Source: Pseudobowmanella zhangzhouensis (lineage in GTDB: Bacteria > Pseudomonadota > Gammaproteobacteria > Enterobacterales > Alteromonadaceae). From it: 64,000 nucleotides of DNA. A program made the translations under genes and the position numbers. This document shows, piece after piece, positions 55,203 through 64,000 of this stretch (positions are counted from its first letter, which is position 1; each line of letters starts with the position of its first letter). The DNA is taken from contig NZ_JBHSYO010000007.1 of the NCBI RefSeq assembly GCF_042662685.1, forward strand, positions 372,001 through 436,000. The letters run 5' to 3'. The notes below the pieces were generated by a model. The model did no database searches. It worked only from the letters and a program-made list of their open reading frames with translations, and had not been told where the DNA came from.

Positions 55203-56264
55203 TTTGTGATATTGCTGACTGTAGCGGTGGATAGCATCCACAAATACTTTGGCGTGTTCGGGCGGTACATCCGGATGAATGCCATGACCCAGATTAAACA
55301 CGTGGCCGCTGCCTTGACCAAAACCGGCCAGAATCGTTTGTACTTCTTCCTCGATGCGTGCCGGCGGCGCGTAAAGCATGGATGGATCCATATTGCCCTG
55401 CAGGGCCACTTTGTCACCCACCCGGGCTTTGGCATCGGCGATATTGATGGTCCAATCCAGACCCACCGCATCACAACCGGTTGCGGCAATTTTTTCCAGC
55501 CACATGCCACCATTTTTGGTAAACAGGGTGACCGGTACTTTGCGGCCATCTGCTTCACGGGTCAGGCCATCGACAATTTTGGCCATATATTGCAGTGAAA
55601 ACAGTTCATAATCCCGTGGTGATAATACGCCACCCCAGGTATCGAAAATCATCACAGATTGGGCACCGGCAGCAATTTGCGCATTCAGGTAACTGGTCAC
55701 GGAGTCAGCCAGCTTATCCAGCAGCAGGTGCAAGGTTTGCGGTTCGGCAAAGGCCATTTTTTTAATTTTGGTAAACGCCTTGCTGGACCCGCCTTCAACC
55801 ATATAGGTGGCCAATGTCCATGGGCTTCCGGAAAAACCAATCAACGGCACGGCGCCTTGCAGGTTTTTACGGATGGTACGCACGGCGTCCATGACGTAAC
55901 CCAGTTCCTGCTCAGGATCAAACAGCGGCAGGGCCTCCACATCGGCTTTGCTGGTAACCGGCTTTTTGAAACGTGGGCCTTCACCGGTTTCGAAATACAG
56001 GCCTAATCCCATCGCATCTGGAATGGTCAGAATGTCGCTGAACAGAATCGCTGCATCCAGTTCAAAGCGGCGCAGTGGTTGTAAGGTGACTTCACAAGCC
56101 AGTTCCGGATTCTTGCACAGGCTCATAAAGTCGCCTGCCTGCGCCCGCACTTCACGGTACTCTGGCAGGTAACGACCGGCTTGGCGCATCATCCATACCG
56201 GGGTCATATCCACAGGTTGCTTTAACAGGGCACGCAAATAGCGATCATTCTTTAACTGCGACAA
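55200..56264 (-). CDS. hemE: Uroporphyrinogen decarboxylase
   Basis: HemE removes four carboxyl groups from uroporphyrinogen III to give coproporphyrinogen III in heme synthesis. The 354 residues fit the family. The N-terminal block LKNDRYLRALLKQP and PVWMMRQAGRYLPEY, then SGSPWTLATYMVEGG and FDTWGGVLSP, are diagnostic. The start codon is TTG at 56264, with GGAGTGAG six bases upstream; alignment with the family N-terminus supports it. The hemB gene, an earlier step, is also in this window. Confidence 0.96.
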   Translation of the reverse strand: MSQLKNDRYLRALLKQPVDMTPVWMMRQAGRYLPEYREVRAQAGDFMSLCKNPELACEVTLQPLRRFELDAAILFSDILTIPDAMGLGLYFETGEGPRFKKPVTSKADVEALPLFDPEQELGYVMDAVRTIRKNLQGAVPLIGFSGSPWTLATYMVEGGSSKAFTKIKKMAFAEPQTLHLLLDKLADSVTSYLNAQIAAGAQSVMIFDTWGGVLSPRDYELFSLQYMAKIVDGLTREADGRKVPVTLFTKNGGMWLEKIAATGCDAVGLDWTINIADAKARVGDKVALQGNMDPSMLYAPPARIEEEVQTILAGFGQGSGHVFNLGHGIHPDVPPEHAKVFVDAIHRYSQQYHK

Positions 56265-56369
56265 AACTCACTCCACAAGCGGGTATAAAATTGGCGCTGA
56301 TTGTACACGGAAAATCAGGGGGATGGGATGAACGAGCCGCTCAAGGGGTAAAATAAATCGCAGAAAAAC

Positions 56370-56399
56370 TTGCCACAGGTCAAAAAGCTTTGTTATAAC
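56370..56399 (+). promoter_or_regulatory. Strong sigma-70 promoter of candidate small RNA
   Basis: TTGCCA (56370-56375), an 18-base spacer, and an extended -10 TGTTATAAC (56391-56399, core TATAAC) form a near-consensus promoter. No open frame follows it; instead a terminator comes about 60-85 bases downstream. Confidence 0.6.
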
Positions 56400-56404
56400 C
56401 TATA

Positions 56405-56488
56405 GCGCTAGTGAAAATATAAAGAAGCTCGTTAAACGAGACCTCCACGCTAACCAAACTGAAGCCCCGTCCCAGGACGGGGTTTTTT
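56405..56488 (+). ncRNA. Candidate trans-acting small RNA between hemE and nudC
   Basis: Rightward transcript of about 80 nt inferred from the promoter above and a strong terminator hairpin CCCCGTC / GACGGGG followed by six T (56465-56488). Inside lies a small hairpin CTCGT-TAA-ACGAG and then an unpaired stretch with ACCTCCACGC, which could pair with the Shine-Dalgarno region of target mRNAs. The terminator faces away from nudC and hemE, which both run leftward, so it cannot serve them. No protein frame with a ribosome binding site is present. I do not recognise a named RNA family. Confidence 0.55.
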
Positions 56489-57299
56489 ATTGCTCGTTGA
56501 TCAGCGCCAGCGTGTGTTGGATCAAATGACCGGCAATGGAAAACGTCGGAGGAATCAGCGGCAACTTATCTGCATCGAACCACTTTGCATCGGCAATTTC
56601 TTTTGGCTCCGGAGTAATCTCTCCGCCCGCATAGTCTGCCAAAAAACCCACCATAAGTGAGTGAGGGAAGGGCCAGGGCTGACTGGAAAAATAGCGCAGG
56701 TTGGTGACCCGGATGCCGACCTCTTCAAACACCTCCCGGTGAACGGCTTGTTCCAGGGTTTCGCCACTTTCCACAAAGCCCGCCAAGGTTGAATACATGC
56801 CGTTGGTGTGGCGTGTACCCTGAGCCAGCAGAATTTGTTTGTCTTTACGTATCGCGACAATAACACAGGGTGAAATACGTGGATAACAACGGTGACTGCA
56901 GCGTGAGCATTGCGTCGCCAGCTCCCAGTCTATGCGTTGCATGCGACTGCCACACTGTCCACAAAAACGGTGCGTGCGCAAAAAAAGCGTTGCCTGCCAG
57001 GCGCGCGCCAGCGCTTCAAATAGCCTGGCATCTGAGTTCATCATGACGCTGCGTAAACTCACGGTCTGATGTTGCTCGCTTGGCAAACTCTCGTGTCCGA
57101 GGTCAACAACCAGACAAGGCAGATTATCCACCTCGGCGACCTTCAGCACGTCGCTGAAGTGCGCATCATCCAACAATAATTCGCGCCGCGTTGAGACGTT
57201 CACCTGCGTTTGCTGATTCAGCACCACCACCTGATCGCGCTGAAATACTATCCAGTACGCAGGCTGGTCATGGGGAAAAATAATTTGCTGCTCAATCAC
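56487..57299 (-). CDS. nudC: NAD-capped RNA hydrolase / NADH pyrophosphatase NudC
   Basis: A 270-residue Nudix enzyme that removes NAD caps from RNA and splits NADH. The zinc finger CGQCGSRM...CSRCSHRC is complete, and the Nudix box runs GFVESGETLEQAVHREVFEEVGI. SQPWPFPHSLMVGF is the NudC-specific block. The start is GTG at 57299. In E. coli the same rsd-nudC-hemE neighbourhood exists; here rsd is divergent from nudC. Confidence 0.95.
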   Translation of the reverse strand: MIEQQIIFPHDQPAYWIVFQRDQVVVLNQQTQVNVSTRRELLLDDAHFSDVLKVAEVDNLPCLVVDLGHESLPSEQHQTVSLRSVMMNSDARLFEALARAWQATLFLRTHRFCGQCGSRMQRIDWELATQCSRCSHRCYPRISPCVIVAIRKDKQILLAQGTRHTNGMYSTLAGFVESGETLEQAVHREVFEEVGIRVTNLRYFSSQPWPFPHSLMVGFLADYAGGEITPEPKEIADAKWFDADKLPLIPPTFSIAGHLIQHTLALINEQ

Positions 57300-57435
57300 T
57301 TGCTACATCTGACTTGTAGAATTTTTGACGGCCTCAGTGTATCAGTTTTTATGCAGTTGTCCTTTTGTGAACATGATTTTTATATATACTCCAAAGACAA
57401 AGTCGGATTCGTCTCACCACTCAAGGAGTGACCGC

Positions 57436-57882
57436 ATGTTAGTTGGCGTACAGCAGGCAAGACAAAAATGGGGCGGCGCACACAGCGCTATCGATAATTG
57501 GTTGGCAGAACGTCAGCAGTTATTGGTGATGTACTGTGAACTGGCTGGATTACCGCCTTACCAGCCAACACCCGGGTTGCCGGACGCAGCTAAAATCGAA
57601 GCATTCTGTGAGATCCTGATGGACTACATATCCGCCGGGCATTTTGAAATTTACACCCAGCTAGGCAGTGACGAGCCAGACGGATTAGACAAAAATGTGC
57701 TGCCGCAAATTATGCCCAGTACCGATACAGCGTTGGCATTTAATGATAAATATGCGGAAATTGAGCCGGATAATCTGCTAAAAGACTTTGATCGTGATTT
57801 ATCCGGTTTAGGCCAGCAACTGGAGGAGCGATTTGAGCTGGAAGACCAGCTTATCCATTCCCTGTATACCGAACACTTATAA
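57436..57882 (+). CDS. rsd: Anti-sigma-70 factor Rsd/AlgQ
   Basis: Rsd binds the housekeeping sigma factor and favours alternative sigma use in stationary phase. The 148-residue helical protein shows the family pattern VDRW-like IDNWLAERQQLLVMY, FCEILMDYISAGHFEIY and LEERFELEDQLI. The ATG at 57436 has AAGGAG with a 7-base spacer; the frame before it is non-coding leader. Divergent from nudC with a 136-base gap. Confidence 0.93.
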   Translation: MLVGVQQARQKWGGAHSAIDNWLAERQQLLVMYCELAGLPPYQPTPGLPDAAKIEAFCEILMDYISAGHFEIYTQLGSDEPDGLDKNVLPQIMPSTDTALAFNDKYAEIEPDNLLKDFDRDLSGLGQQLEERFELEDQLIHSLYTEHL

Positions 57883-57908
57883 AAAAACCGCCTCACGGCG
57901 GTTTTTTT
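57881..57908. terminator. Bidirectional terminator between rsd and rho
   Basis: AAAACCGCC / GGCGGTTTT with loop TCAC, flanked by A- and T-runs, between convergent genes. Confidence 0.9.
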
Positions 57909-57910
57909 GA

Positions 57911-59176
<1,266 letters not shown>

Positions 59177-59360
59177 AGGAAGGTCTTTGCGTGAAAATAA
59201 TACTGTCTGTTAAGCAATATTGAATTCTTGATAAGGGTTAGTTTGCTTTATTCACCGCAGAAGGTTGCGGCAATGGGTGGTATTGAATTAACAACGAAGT
59301 AACGGTAGCACCAAAAATTAGGAGCGTCTAGCGCACTGGGGGTAAATTTTCGCCGATATA

Positions 59361-59386
59361 CAAAAAAGGCGCCTGATTCAGGCGCC
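59361..59386 (-). terminator. Terminator of trxA
   Basis: Read leftward: GGCGCCTGA / TCAGGCGCC stem, then six T. It separates trxA from rho. Confidence 0.88.
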
Positions 59387-59404
59387 GATTCGGTTCTTGA
59401 GCGA

Positions 59405-59731
59405 TTAAATGTTGTCGTTCAGGAATTCAGTCAGTTGGGTTTTAGATAATGCACCCACTTTAGTGGCAACCACATTGCCACCTTTGAACAGCAATAAAGT
59501 TGGAATTCCACGAATACCGTATTTCGGTGGGGTTTCATTATTTTGATCGACATTCAGCTTGGCAACTGTTACTTTGCCGTGAAATTCTTCAGCTACTTCA
59601 TTGAGAATTGGCGCGATCATTTTACAAGGGCCACACCATTCAGCCCAGAAATCGACCAGTACAGGACCTTCTGCATTGATTACGTCGGCCTCGAAGCTGC
59701 CATCGGACAGCTGGATAATTTTGTCGCTCAT
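59405..59731 (-). CDS. trxA: Thioredoxin 1
   Basis: A 108-residue cytoplasmic disulfide reductase with the active site WCGPCK (Cys33, Cys36), the cis-proline block RGIPTLLLF, and the usual length. GGAG precedes the ATG. Divergent from rhlB and upstream of rho, as in E. coli. Confidence 0.97.
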   Translation of the reverse strand: MSDKIIQLSDGSFEADVINAEGPVLVDFWAEWCGPCKMIAPILNEVAEEFHGKVTVAKLNVDQNNETPPKYGIRGIPTLLLFKGGNVVATKVGALSKTQLTEFLNDNI

Positions 59732-59836
59732 TCTATTCTCCGCTCAAATTTTGCGCGCGCCACAGAGGCGCGAAATGACAAGTGGCTATTTATATAGAAA
59801 CTGTTTTTTAATGCAAGCACTGATAAGCTATAAGCT

Positions 59837-61111
59837 ATGCAAACGACCCACTTAACTGAAACACATTTTAACGAATTACCCATTCATCCGGATCTTATTT
59901 CCGCGCTTGAATCAGCTAATTTTTCTCACTGCACTCCAATCCAGGCGTTATCACTGCCGACCTTATTAAAAGGCGAGGATGTTGCCGGACAGGCACAAAC
60001 CGGTACTGGTAAAACAATCGCGTTTTTGGTGGCCACATTTCACCATTTGCTGACCCATCCTGCTGAGCAGAAAGGTCAGCCTCGTGCGATTATCATGGCG
60101 CCAACTCGTGAGCTGGCAGTGCAAATCCACAAAGATGCACAGCCGCTGAGTGAGAAAACCGGGCTCAGTCTCGGTTTGATATATGGTGGCGAAGGTTACC
60201 AAAGTCAACGGGATCAATTAGAAGCGGGTGTAGATATTGTTATCGGTACTACCGGCCGGATTCTGGATTACTACAAACAGCATGTCTTTAGCCTGGATCA
60301 CATTCAGGTTGCGGTGCTGGACGAAGCCGACCGCATGTTCGATCTCGGCTTTATTAAAGATATTCGTTTCTTATTCCGCCGTATGCCGAAGCCGACAGAG
60401 CGTCTGAGCATGTTGTTCTCTGCCACCCTGTCGATGCGTGTGCAGGAATTGGCCTATGAGCATATGAACAATCCGGTTCATGTGCAGGTGCAGCCAGAGC
60501 AAATGACCGCCAGCCGCATTAAGGAAGAACTGTTTTATCCGTCCAACGAAGACAAGATGAAGCTGTTACTGACTCTGATGGAAGAAGAGTGGCCGGAAAA
60601 AGCCATTGTGTTTGCCAACACCAAGCACAGTTGTGAGAACGTGTCTGCCTGGTTGGAAGCCGATGGCCACCGTGTCGGGCTGTTGTCCGGTGATGTACCG
60701 CAGAAGAAACGCTTACAGATCCTCGACGGTTTCACCAAAGGTGACCTGGATGTGCTGGTTGCGACCGACGTGGCCGCGCGTGGTTTACACATTGAGAAAG
60801 TTTCACATGTGTTTAACTTCGATTTGCCTGATGACGCGGAAGACTATGTACACCGCATCGGACGTACAGGCCGTGCGGGTAAGAGCGGGCATGCTATCAG
60901 CTTTGCGTGTGAGAAATACGCACTGAATCTGCCAGCCATTGAAGATTATATTCGCCACGCTATTCCGGTTACCGATTATGACCATGACGTCTTACTGGAT
61001 GATTTAACGGTACCTGCACCACGCCATAAAAAGCGTATGCAAAGCGGTAAACCGTTTAATAAACGTCGCCCGGGCAACAAAGGCGGCCAGCGTCCTCCTC
61101 GCGGAAACTAA
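59837..61111 (+). CDS. rhlB: ATP-dependent RNA helicase RhlB
   Basis: A 424-residue DEAD-box helicase that feeds structured RNA to the degradosome. Motifs in order: AQTGTGKT (I), PTRELAVQ (Ia), VLDEADRMFD (II, DEAD), SAT (III), VATDVAARGLHI (V), HRIGRTGRAG (VI). The C-terminal tail (about 395-424) is basic (KKRMQSGK, KRRPGNKGG) and should bind RNA. No clear ribosome binding site is visible before the ATG. Confidence 0.96.
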   Translation: MQTTHLTETHFNELPIHPDLISALESANFSHCTPIQALSLPTLLKGEDVAGQAQTGTGKTIAFLVATFHHLLTHPAEQKGQPRAIIMAPTRELAVQIHKDAQPLSEKTGLSLGLIYGGEGYQSQRDQLEAGVDIVIGTTGRILDYYKQHVFSLDHIQVAVLDEADRMFDLGFIKDIRFLFRRMPKPTERLSMLFSATLSMRVQELAYEHMNNPVHVQVQPEQMTASRIKEELFYPSNEDKMKLLLTLMEEEWPEKAIVFANTKHSCENVSAWLEADGHRVGLLSGDVPQKKRLQILDGFTKGDLDVLVATDVAARGLHIEKVSHVFNFDLPDDAEDYVHRIGRTGRAGKSGHAISFACEKYALNLPAIEDYIRHAIPVTDYDHDVLLDDLTVPAPRHKKRMQSGKPFNKRRPGNKGGQRPPRGN

Positions 61112-61114
61112 ACC

Positions 61115-62626
61115 GTGCGTGACGTCGTACCGTTAGCGCCACAGCCAGAAGAATATTACGCCGCCATTGATTTAGGCTCTAACAGCTTTCATATGGTGGT
61201 GATTAAGGTTGTGGCGGGTTCGGTACACATCGTTGGTAAGGTAAAGCAGAAAATTCGTCTGGCCGCCGGGCTGGACGAAAATATGAACCTCGATGAAGCC
61301 AGTATGCAGCGGGGCTGGGAATGCCTCGAAGCCTTCTCTGAATGGCTGGCCGATATCCCCAAGCAAAATCAGCGCGTGGTCGCCACTGCCACGCTGAGAT
61401 TGGCACGTAATGCGGAAGAATTTATTGCCCGTGGGCGTTACATTCTTGGCTGCGATATCAATGTAATTTCCGGTGAAGAGGAAGCCCGCCAGATTTATCT
61501 GGGGGTGGCCTACACCTCGCAAACCCTGGGGCATACGCTGGTCATTGATATTGGCGGTGCCAGTACCGAAATCGTCGTCGGTGAAGGGTTTGATCCCAAA
61601 CAGCTCACCAGCCTTAACATGGGCTGCGTGACGTATCTGGAACGCTATTTTAGCGACGGTTTACTCAGCCAGAGTAACTTTGACGCGGCGATTGCGGCGG
61701 CGAAAGAAAATATTCAGCCGGTGGCTGAGATGTTTTTGCCCTATGACTGGCAGCAGTGCATGGGTGCTTCGGGGACGCCACAGGCCATCGTAGAAATCCT
61801 GGTCAGTCAGGGTATCAACGATAGTATTCGCCTCAGCTACCTGCATGAACTCATGCAGCAATGCATCAGCATTGGCCGGCACAAAGATTTGAATATTGAA
61901 GGCCTGGATGAGTCCCGGAAACAGCCTTTCCCCAGCGGTCTGGCGATTTTGATCGCGCTGTTTGAATGCCTGAACATTGACGAGATGCAGATCTCTGGTG
62001 GTGCGCTGCGTGAAGGCCTGATTTACGGCATGCTGGAAACCCGCGAGCAGCACAATGTTCGCGTGCAGACGATTAATTCTATCACCCAGCGTTTTGATAT
62101 TGACGCTTGCCAGGCCGAACGAGTCGAAGAGCTGGCCAAAGCGCTGTTTAAACAGGTGCCCAAATCCTTTTGGCTAGCCGGCTTTGACGCCTGCGGGGTA
62201 CTGGATGCGGCTGCCCGCCTGCACGAAATTGGCACGCATATCGAATATAAAAATAGTCACCTGCATGGTGCCTATATCCTCAATTATCTGGATATGCCCG
62301 GTTTCACCCGTCTGCAGCGCGATGTGATACGTGATTTAGTCCACAATTATCGCCAGAGTATCGATGTTAAACTGCTCAATGGCTATCAGCCGCGTATTCG
62401 CAATAGTCTGACGCTGTTAACCCGTTTGTTGCGGGTGGCAGTGATTTTATGTATCCGCCGCAGCGGCCAGCGCGTACCTGTGCCTAAGCTGTCTCTGGAA
62501 GGTGATGGAACCCTGCAATTGCAGTTTGAAGCGGGCTGGCTGGCGCGTCACCCGCTGATCCGTATTGAACTAGCCAACGAGGCGTGGTTACAACACCGCG
62601 CTGGCTGGATAATGCAGGTTAGTTAA
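61115..62626 (+). CDS. gppA: Guanosine pentaphosphate phosphohydrolase / exopolyphosphatase
   Basis: A 503-residue ASKHA-fold enzyme that turns pppGpp into ppGpp and can degrade polyphosphate. The phosphate loops AAIDLGSNSFHMV and VIDIGGASTEIV are complete, followed by a helical HD-like C-terminal part (about 310-500). Starting with GTG at 61115, three bases after the rhlB stop, it is co-transcribed with rhlB; the same pairing in E. coli supports GppA over Ppx. Its end overlaps the hemB end by four bases. Confidence 0.93.
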   Translation: MRDVVPLAPQPEEYYAAIDLGSNSFHMVVIKVVAGSVHIVGKVKQKIRLAAGLDENMNLDEASMQRGWECLEAFSEWLADIPKQNQRVVATATLRLARNAEEFIARGRYILGCDINVISGEEEARQIYLGVAYTSQTLGHTLVIDIGGASTEIVVGEGFDPKQLTSLNMGCVTYLERYFSDGLLSQSNFDAAIAAAKENIQPVAEMFLPYDWQQCMGASGTPQAIVEILVSQGINDSIRLSYLHELMQQCISIGRHKDLNIEGLDESRKQPFPSGLAILIALFECLNIDEMQISGGALREGLIYGMLETREQHNVRVQTINSITQRFDIDACQAERVEELAKALFKQVPKSFWLAGFDACGVLDAAARLHEIGTHIEYKNSHLHGAYILNYLDMPGFTRLQRDVIRDLVHNYRQSIDVKLLNGYQPRIRNSLTLLTRLLRVAVILCIRRSGQRVPVPKLSLEGDGTLQLQFEAGWLARHPLIRIELANEAWLQHRAGWIMQVS

Positions 62627-63627
62627 GCCTTTTTAAGCAGTTTGGCCGCATCTTTAGCAAAGTAAGTCAGAATCCCATCTGCGCCGGCACGTTTGAATGC
62701 CAGCAACGACTCAAGAATGATCTCGTCTTCCTTAAGCCAGCCCTGTGCAAATGCGGCTTTATGCATGGCGTATTCGCCACTGACCTGATAAGCGAAGGTG
62801 GGGACCTTTAATTCATCCTTGCAGCGACGCACGATATCCAGATACGGCATACCCGGCTTGACCATCACCATATCCGCACCTTCGGCAATATCCAGCGCAA
62901 TTTCACGCATCGCTTCATCACTGTTGGCCGGATCCATCTGATATTGTTTCTTGTTACCACCCTTAATATTGCCCGCGGAACCGACTGCATCGCGGAACGG
63001 ACCGTAATAGGCCGAAGCATACTTGGCGGAGTAGGCCATGATACAGGTATTAGTGTGACCCTGTTGCTCCAGTGCCTGACGGATCGCACCCACCCGGCCG
63101 TCCATCATGTCCGATGGCGCGACGACATCGGCCCCCGCTTCGGCATGGGATAGCGCCTGCTTGATCAACACTTCGATGGTTTCGTCGTTCATTACATAGC
63201 CCTGATCGTTGACCAGGCCATCCTGTCCATGGGAGGTAAAAGGGTCGAGCGCCACATCGGTAATCACCGTTAACTCAGGCAGTTCTTCTTTAAGTGCGCG
63301 TACGGTTTTCTGTGCCAGTCCCTCTGGATTAAACGCTTCACTGGCGCATTCACTCTTGAGCGAGGCCGGCGTCACCGGGAACAGGGCAATGGCCGGAATC
63401 CCCAGTTTTAACGATTCTTCCGCGTCTTTTAACAGTAAATCAATGGATAAGCGTTCGATACCGGGCATGGACGGGACACTTTCACGACGCTTATTGCCTT
63501 CCAGTACAAACATGGGATAAATCAGGTCGCTGGCAGATAACTGATGCTCTGACACCAAACGGCGCAACGCATCTGTGTAGCGCAGTCTGCGAGGTCTGGA
63601 GGCGGGATATTGCATTGAAAAAGTCAT
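62623..63627 (-). CDS. hemB: Delta-aminolevulinic acid dehydratase (porphobilinogen synthase)
   Basis: HemB joins two 5-aminolevulinate molecules into porphobilinogen in heme synthesis. The 334 residues show both Schiff-base lysine blocks: AYSAKYASAYYGPFRDA and VMVKPGMPYLD. The metal region reads ALDPFTSHGQDG, lacking the cysteines of the zinc type, so it is a magnesium-type enzyme like that of Pseudomonas. The start ATG overlaps the stop of the upstream cyclase gene (ATGA), so the two are coupled. Confidence 0.96.
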   Translation of the reverse strand: MTFSMQYPASRPRRLRYTDALRRLVSEHQLSASDLIYPMFVLEGNKRRESVPSMPGIERLSIDLLLKDAEESLKLGIPAIALFPVTPASLKSECASEAFNPEGLAQKTVRALKEELPELTVITDVALDPFTSHGQDGLVNDQGYVMNDETIEVLIKQALSHAEAGADVVAPSDMMDGRVGAIRQALEQQGHTNTCIMAYSAKYASAYYGPFRDAVGSAGNIKGGNKKQYQMDPANSDEAMREIALDIAEGADMVMVKPGMPYLDIVRRCKDELKVPTFAYQVSGEYAMHKAAFAQGWLKEDEIILESLLAFKRAGADGILTYFAKDAAKLLKKA

Positions 63628-64000
63628 GACGATTCCTGTGCTATGTAAGGGGCTGCGATTTGCCAGGCAATGCGGTTACGACCGGCATTTTTGGCATCAT
63701 ACAGTGCGGCATCCGCCGCCCGAATTAAGTAATCATCCGGTGCCTTGAGGGCGACCACATCGGCGCTGTAACCAATACTCACGGTGACATGTAATTCTTT
63801 GCCACCTACGATGACCGGTGTTTGTTCTATGCTGGAACGAATCGACTCGAGCAATTGCTCTGCGCCGCTACGTTCGGTATTAGGTAGCAAAATGGCAAAC
63901 TCTTCGCCGCCGTATCGACACACATCATCGGTTGGCCGTTTGACGGCCTGACGGATTAACTGGGCCACATGACGAATACATTCGTCGCCAGTAAGATGGC
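63624..64000 (-). CDS. GGDEF domain diguanylate cyclase, 5' part outside window
   Basis: Only the last 125 residues or so are inside the window; the frame stays open to the right edge. The active loop GGEEF is intact and RPTD, five residues before it, is an inhibitory RxxD site. ADAALYDAKNAGRNRI near the end is the typical GGDEF C-terminus. It should make cyclic di-GMP; the sensor part cannot be seen. Its stop overlaps the hemB start by four bases. Confidence 0.92.
   Translation of the reverse strand, partial: HLTGDECIRHVAQLIRQAVKRPTDDVCRYGGEEFAILLPNTERSGAEQLLESIRSSIEQTPVIVGGKELHVTVSIGYSADVVALKAPDDYLIRAADAALYDAKNAGRNRIAWQIAAPYIAQESS

Overview
The window reads as chromosomal DNA of a marine-type gammaproteobacterium, most likely in the Alteromonadales. 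This rests on the intact amiB-mutL-miaA-hfq-hflX-hflK-hflC-purA superoperon, the rsd/nudC/hemE and rhlB/trxA/rho neighbourhoods, fadBA next to pepQ, a FecI-type sigma with a large TonB-dependent receptor, and a PEP-CTERM protein. The genus cannot be fixed from sequence alone. I see no tRNA, rRNA, CRISPR array, insertion sequence or prophage.

Left part (1-28.7 kb), mostly accessory. It starts with a GH97 glycosidase cut by the window edge and a secreted multidomain endonuclease, then pckA and two tandem periplasmic binding-protein paralogues next to what looks like a chemoreceptor tail remnant. Two small membrane/LiaF-like genes follow. At 8.8-16.5 kb comes the most system-like block: ECF sigma factor, shortened FecR-like protein, TonB-dependent receptor, SLC13/DASS permease, SGNH hydrolase and a periplasmic M14 carboxypeptidase that resembles cytosolic carboxypeptidases. 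I infer an uptake-and-processing pathway for an acidic or glutamylated substrate. Next are fbp, mpl-ubiX, a DUF418 protein with an esterase, and a three-gene operon with a Baeyer-Villiger-type monooxygenase. Then come a secreted YciI-like protein, an AT-rich extra signal peptidase I, a diguanylate cyclase and the PEP-CTERM protein.

Middle part (28.7-41.5 kb). PepQ, the lytic transglycosylase Slt, the fatty-acid beta-oxidation pair fadBA with a PsrA-like operator, a very large hybrid sensor kinase with a beta-propeller sensor, a VOC protein and an aldehyde dehydrogenase.

Right part (41.6-64 kb), mostly conserved housekeeping. The hfq superoperon runs leftward from nnr to purA, with a PLP-dependent enzyme inserted between hflC and the yjeT-like gene. 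queG diverges from nnr with overlapping 5' ends. Then come hemE, a candidate small RNA on the opposite strand, nudC, rsd, rho, trxA, rhlB-gppA, hemB, and a diguanylate cyclase cut by the right edge. Most convergent gene pairs are separated by bidirectional hairpin terminators.

The best leads for new biology are the sigma/receptor/carboxypeptidase locus, the candidate small RNA at about 56.4 kb, the Shine-Dalgarno-masking hairpin before the DUF418 gene, and the AT-rich signal peptidase close to a PEP-CTERM gene.
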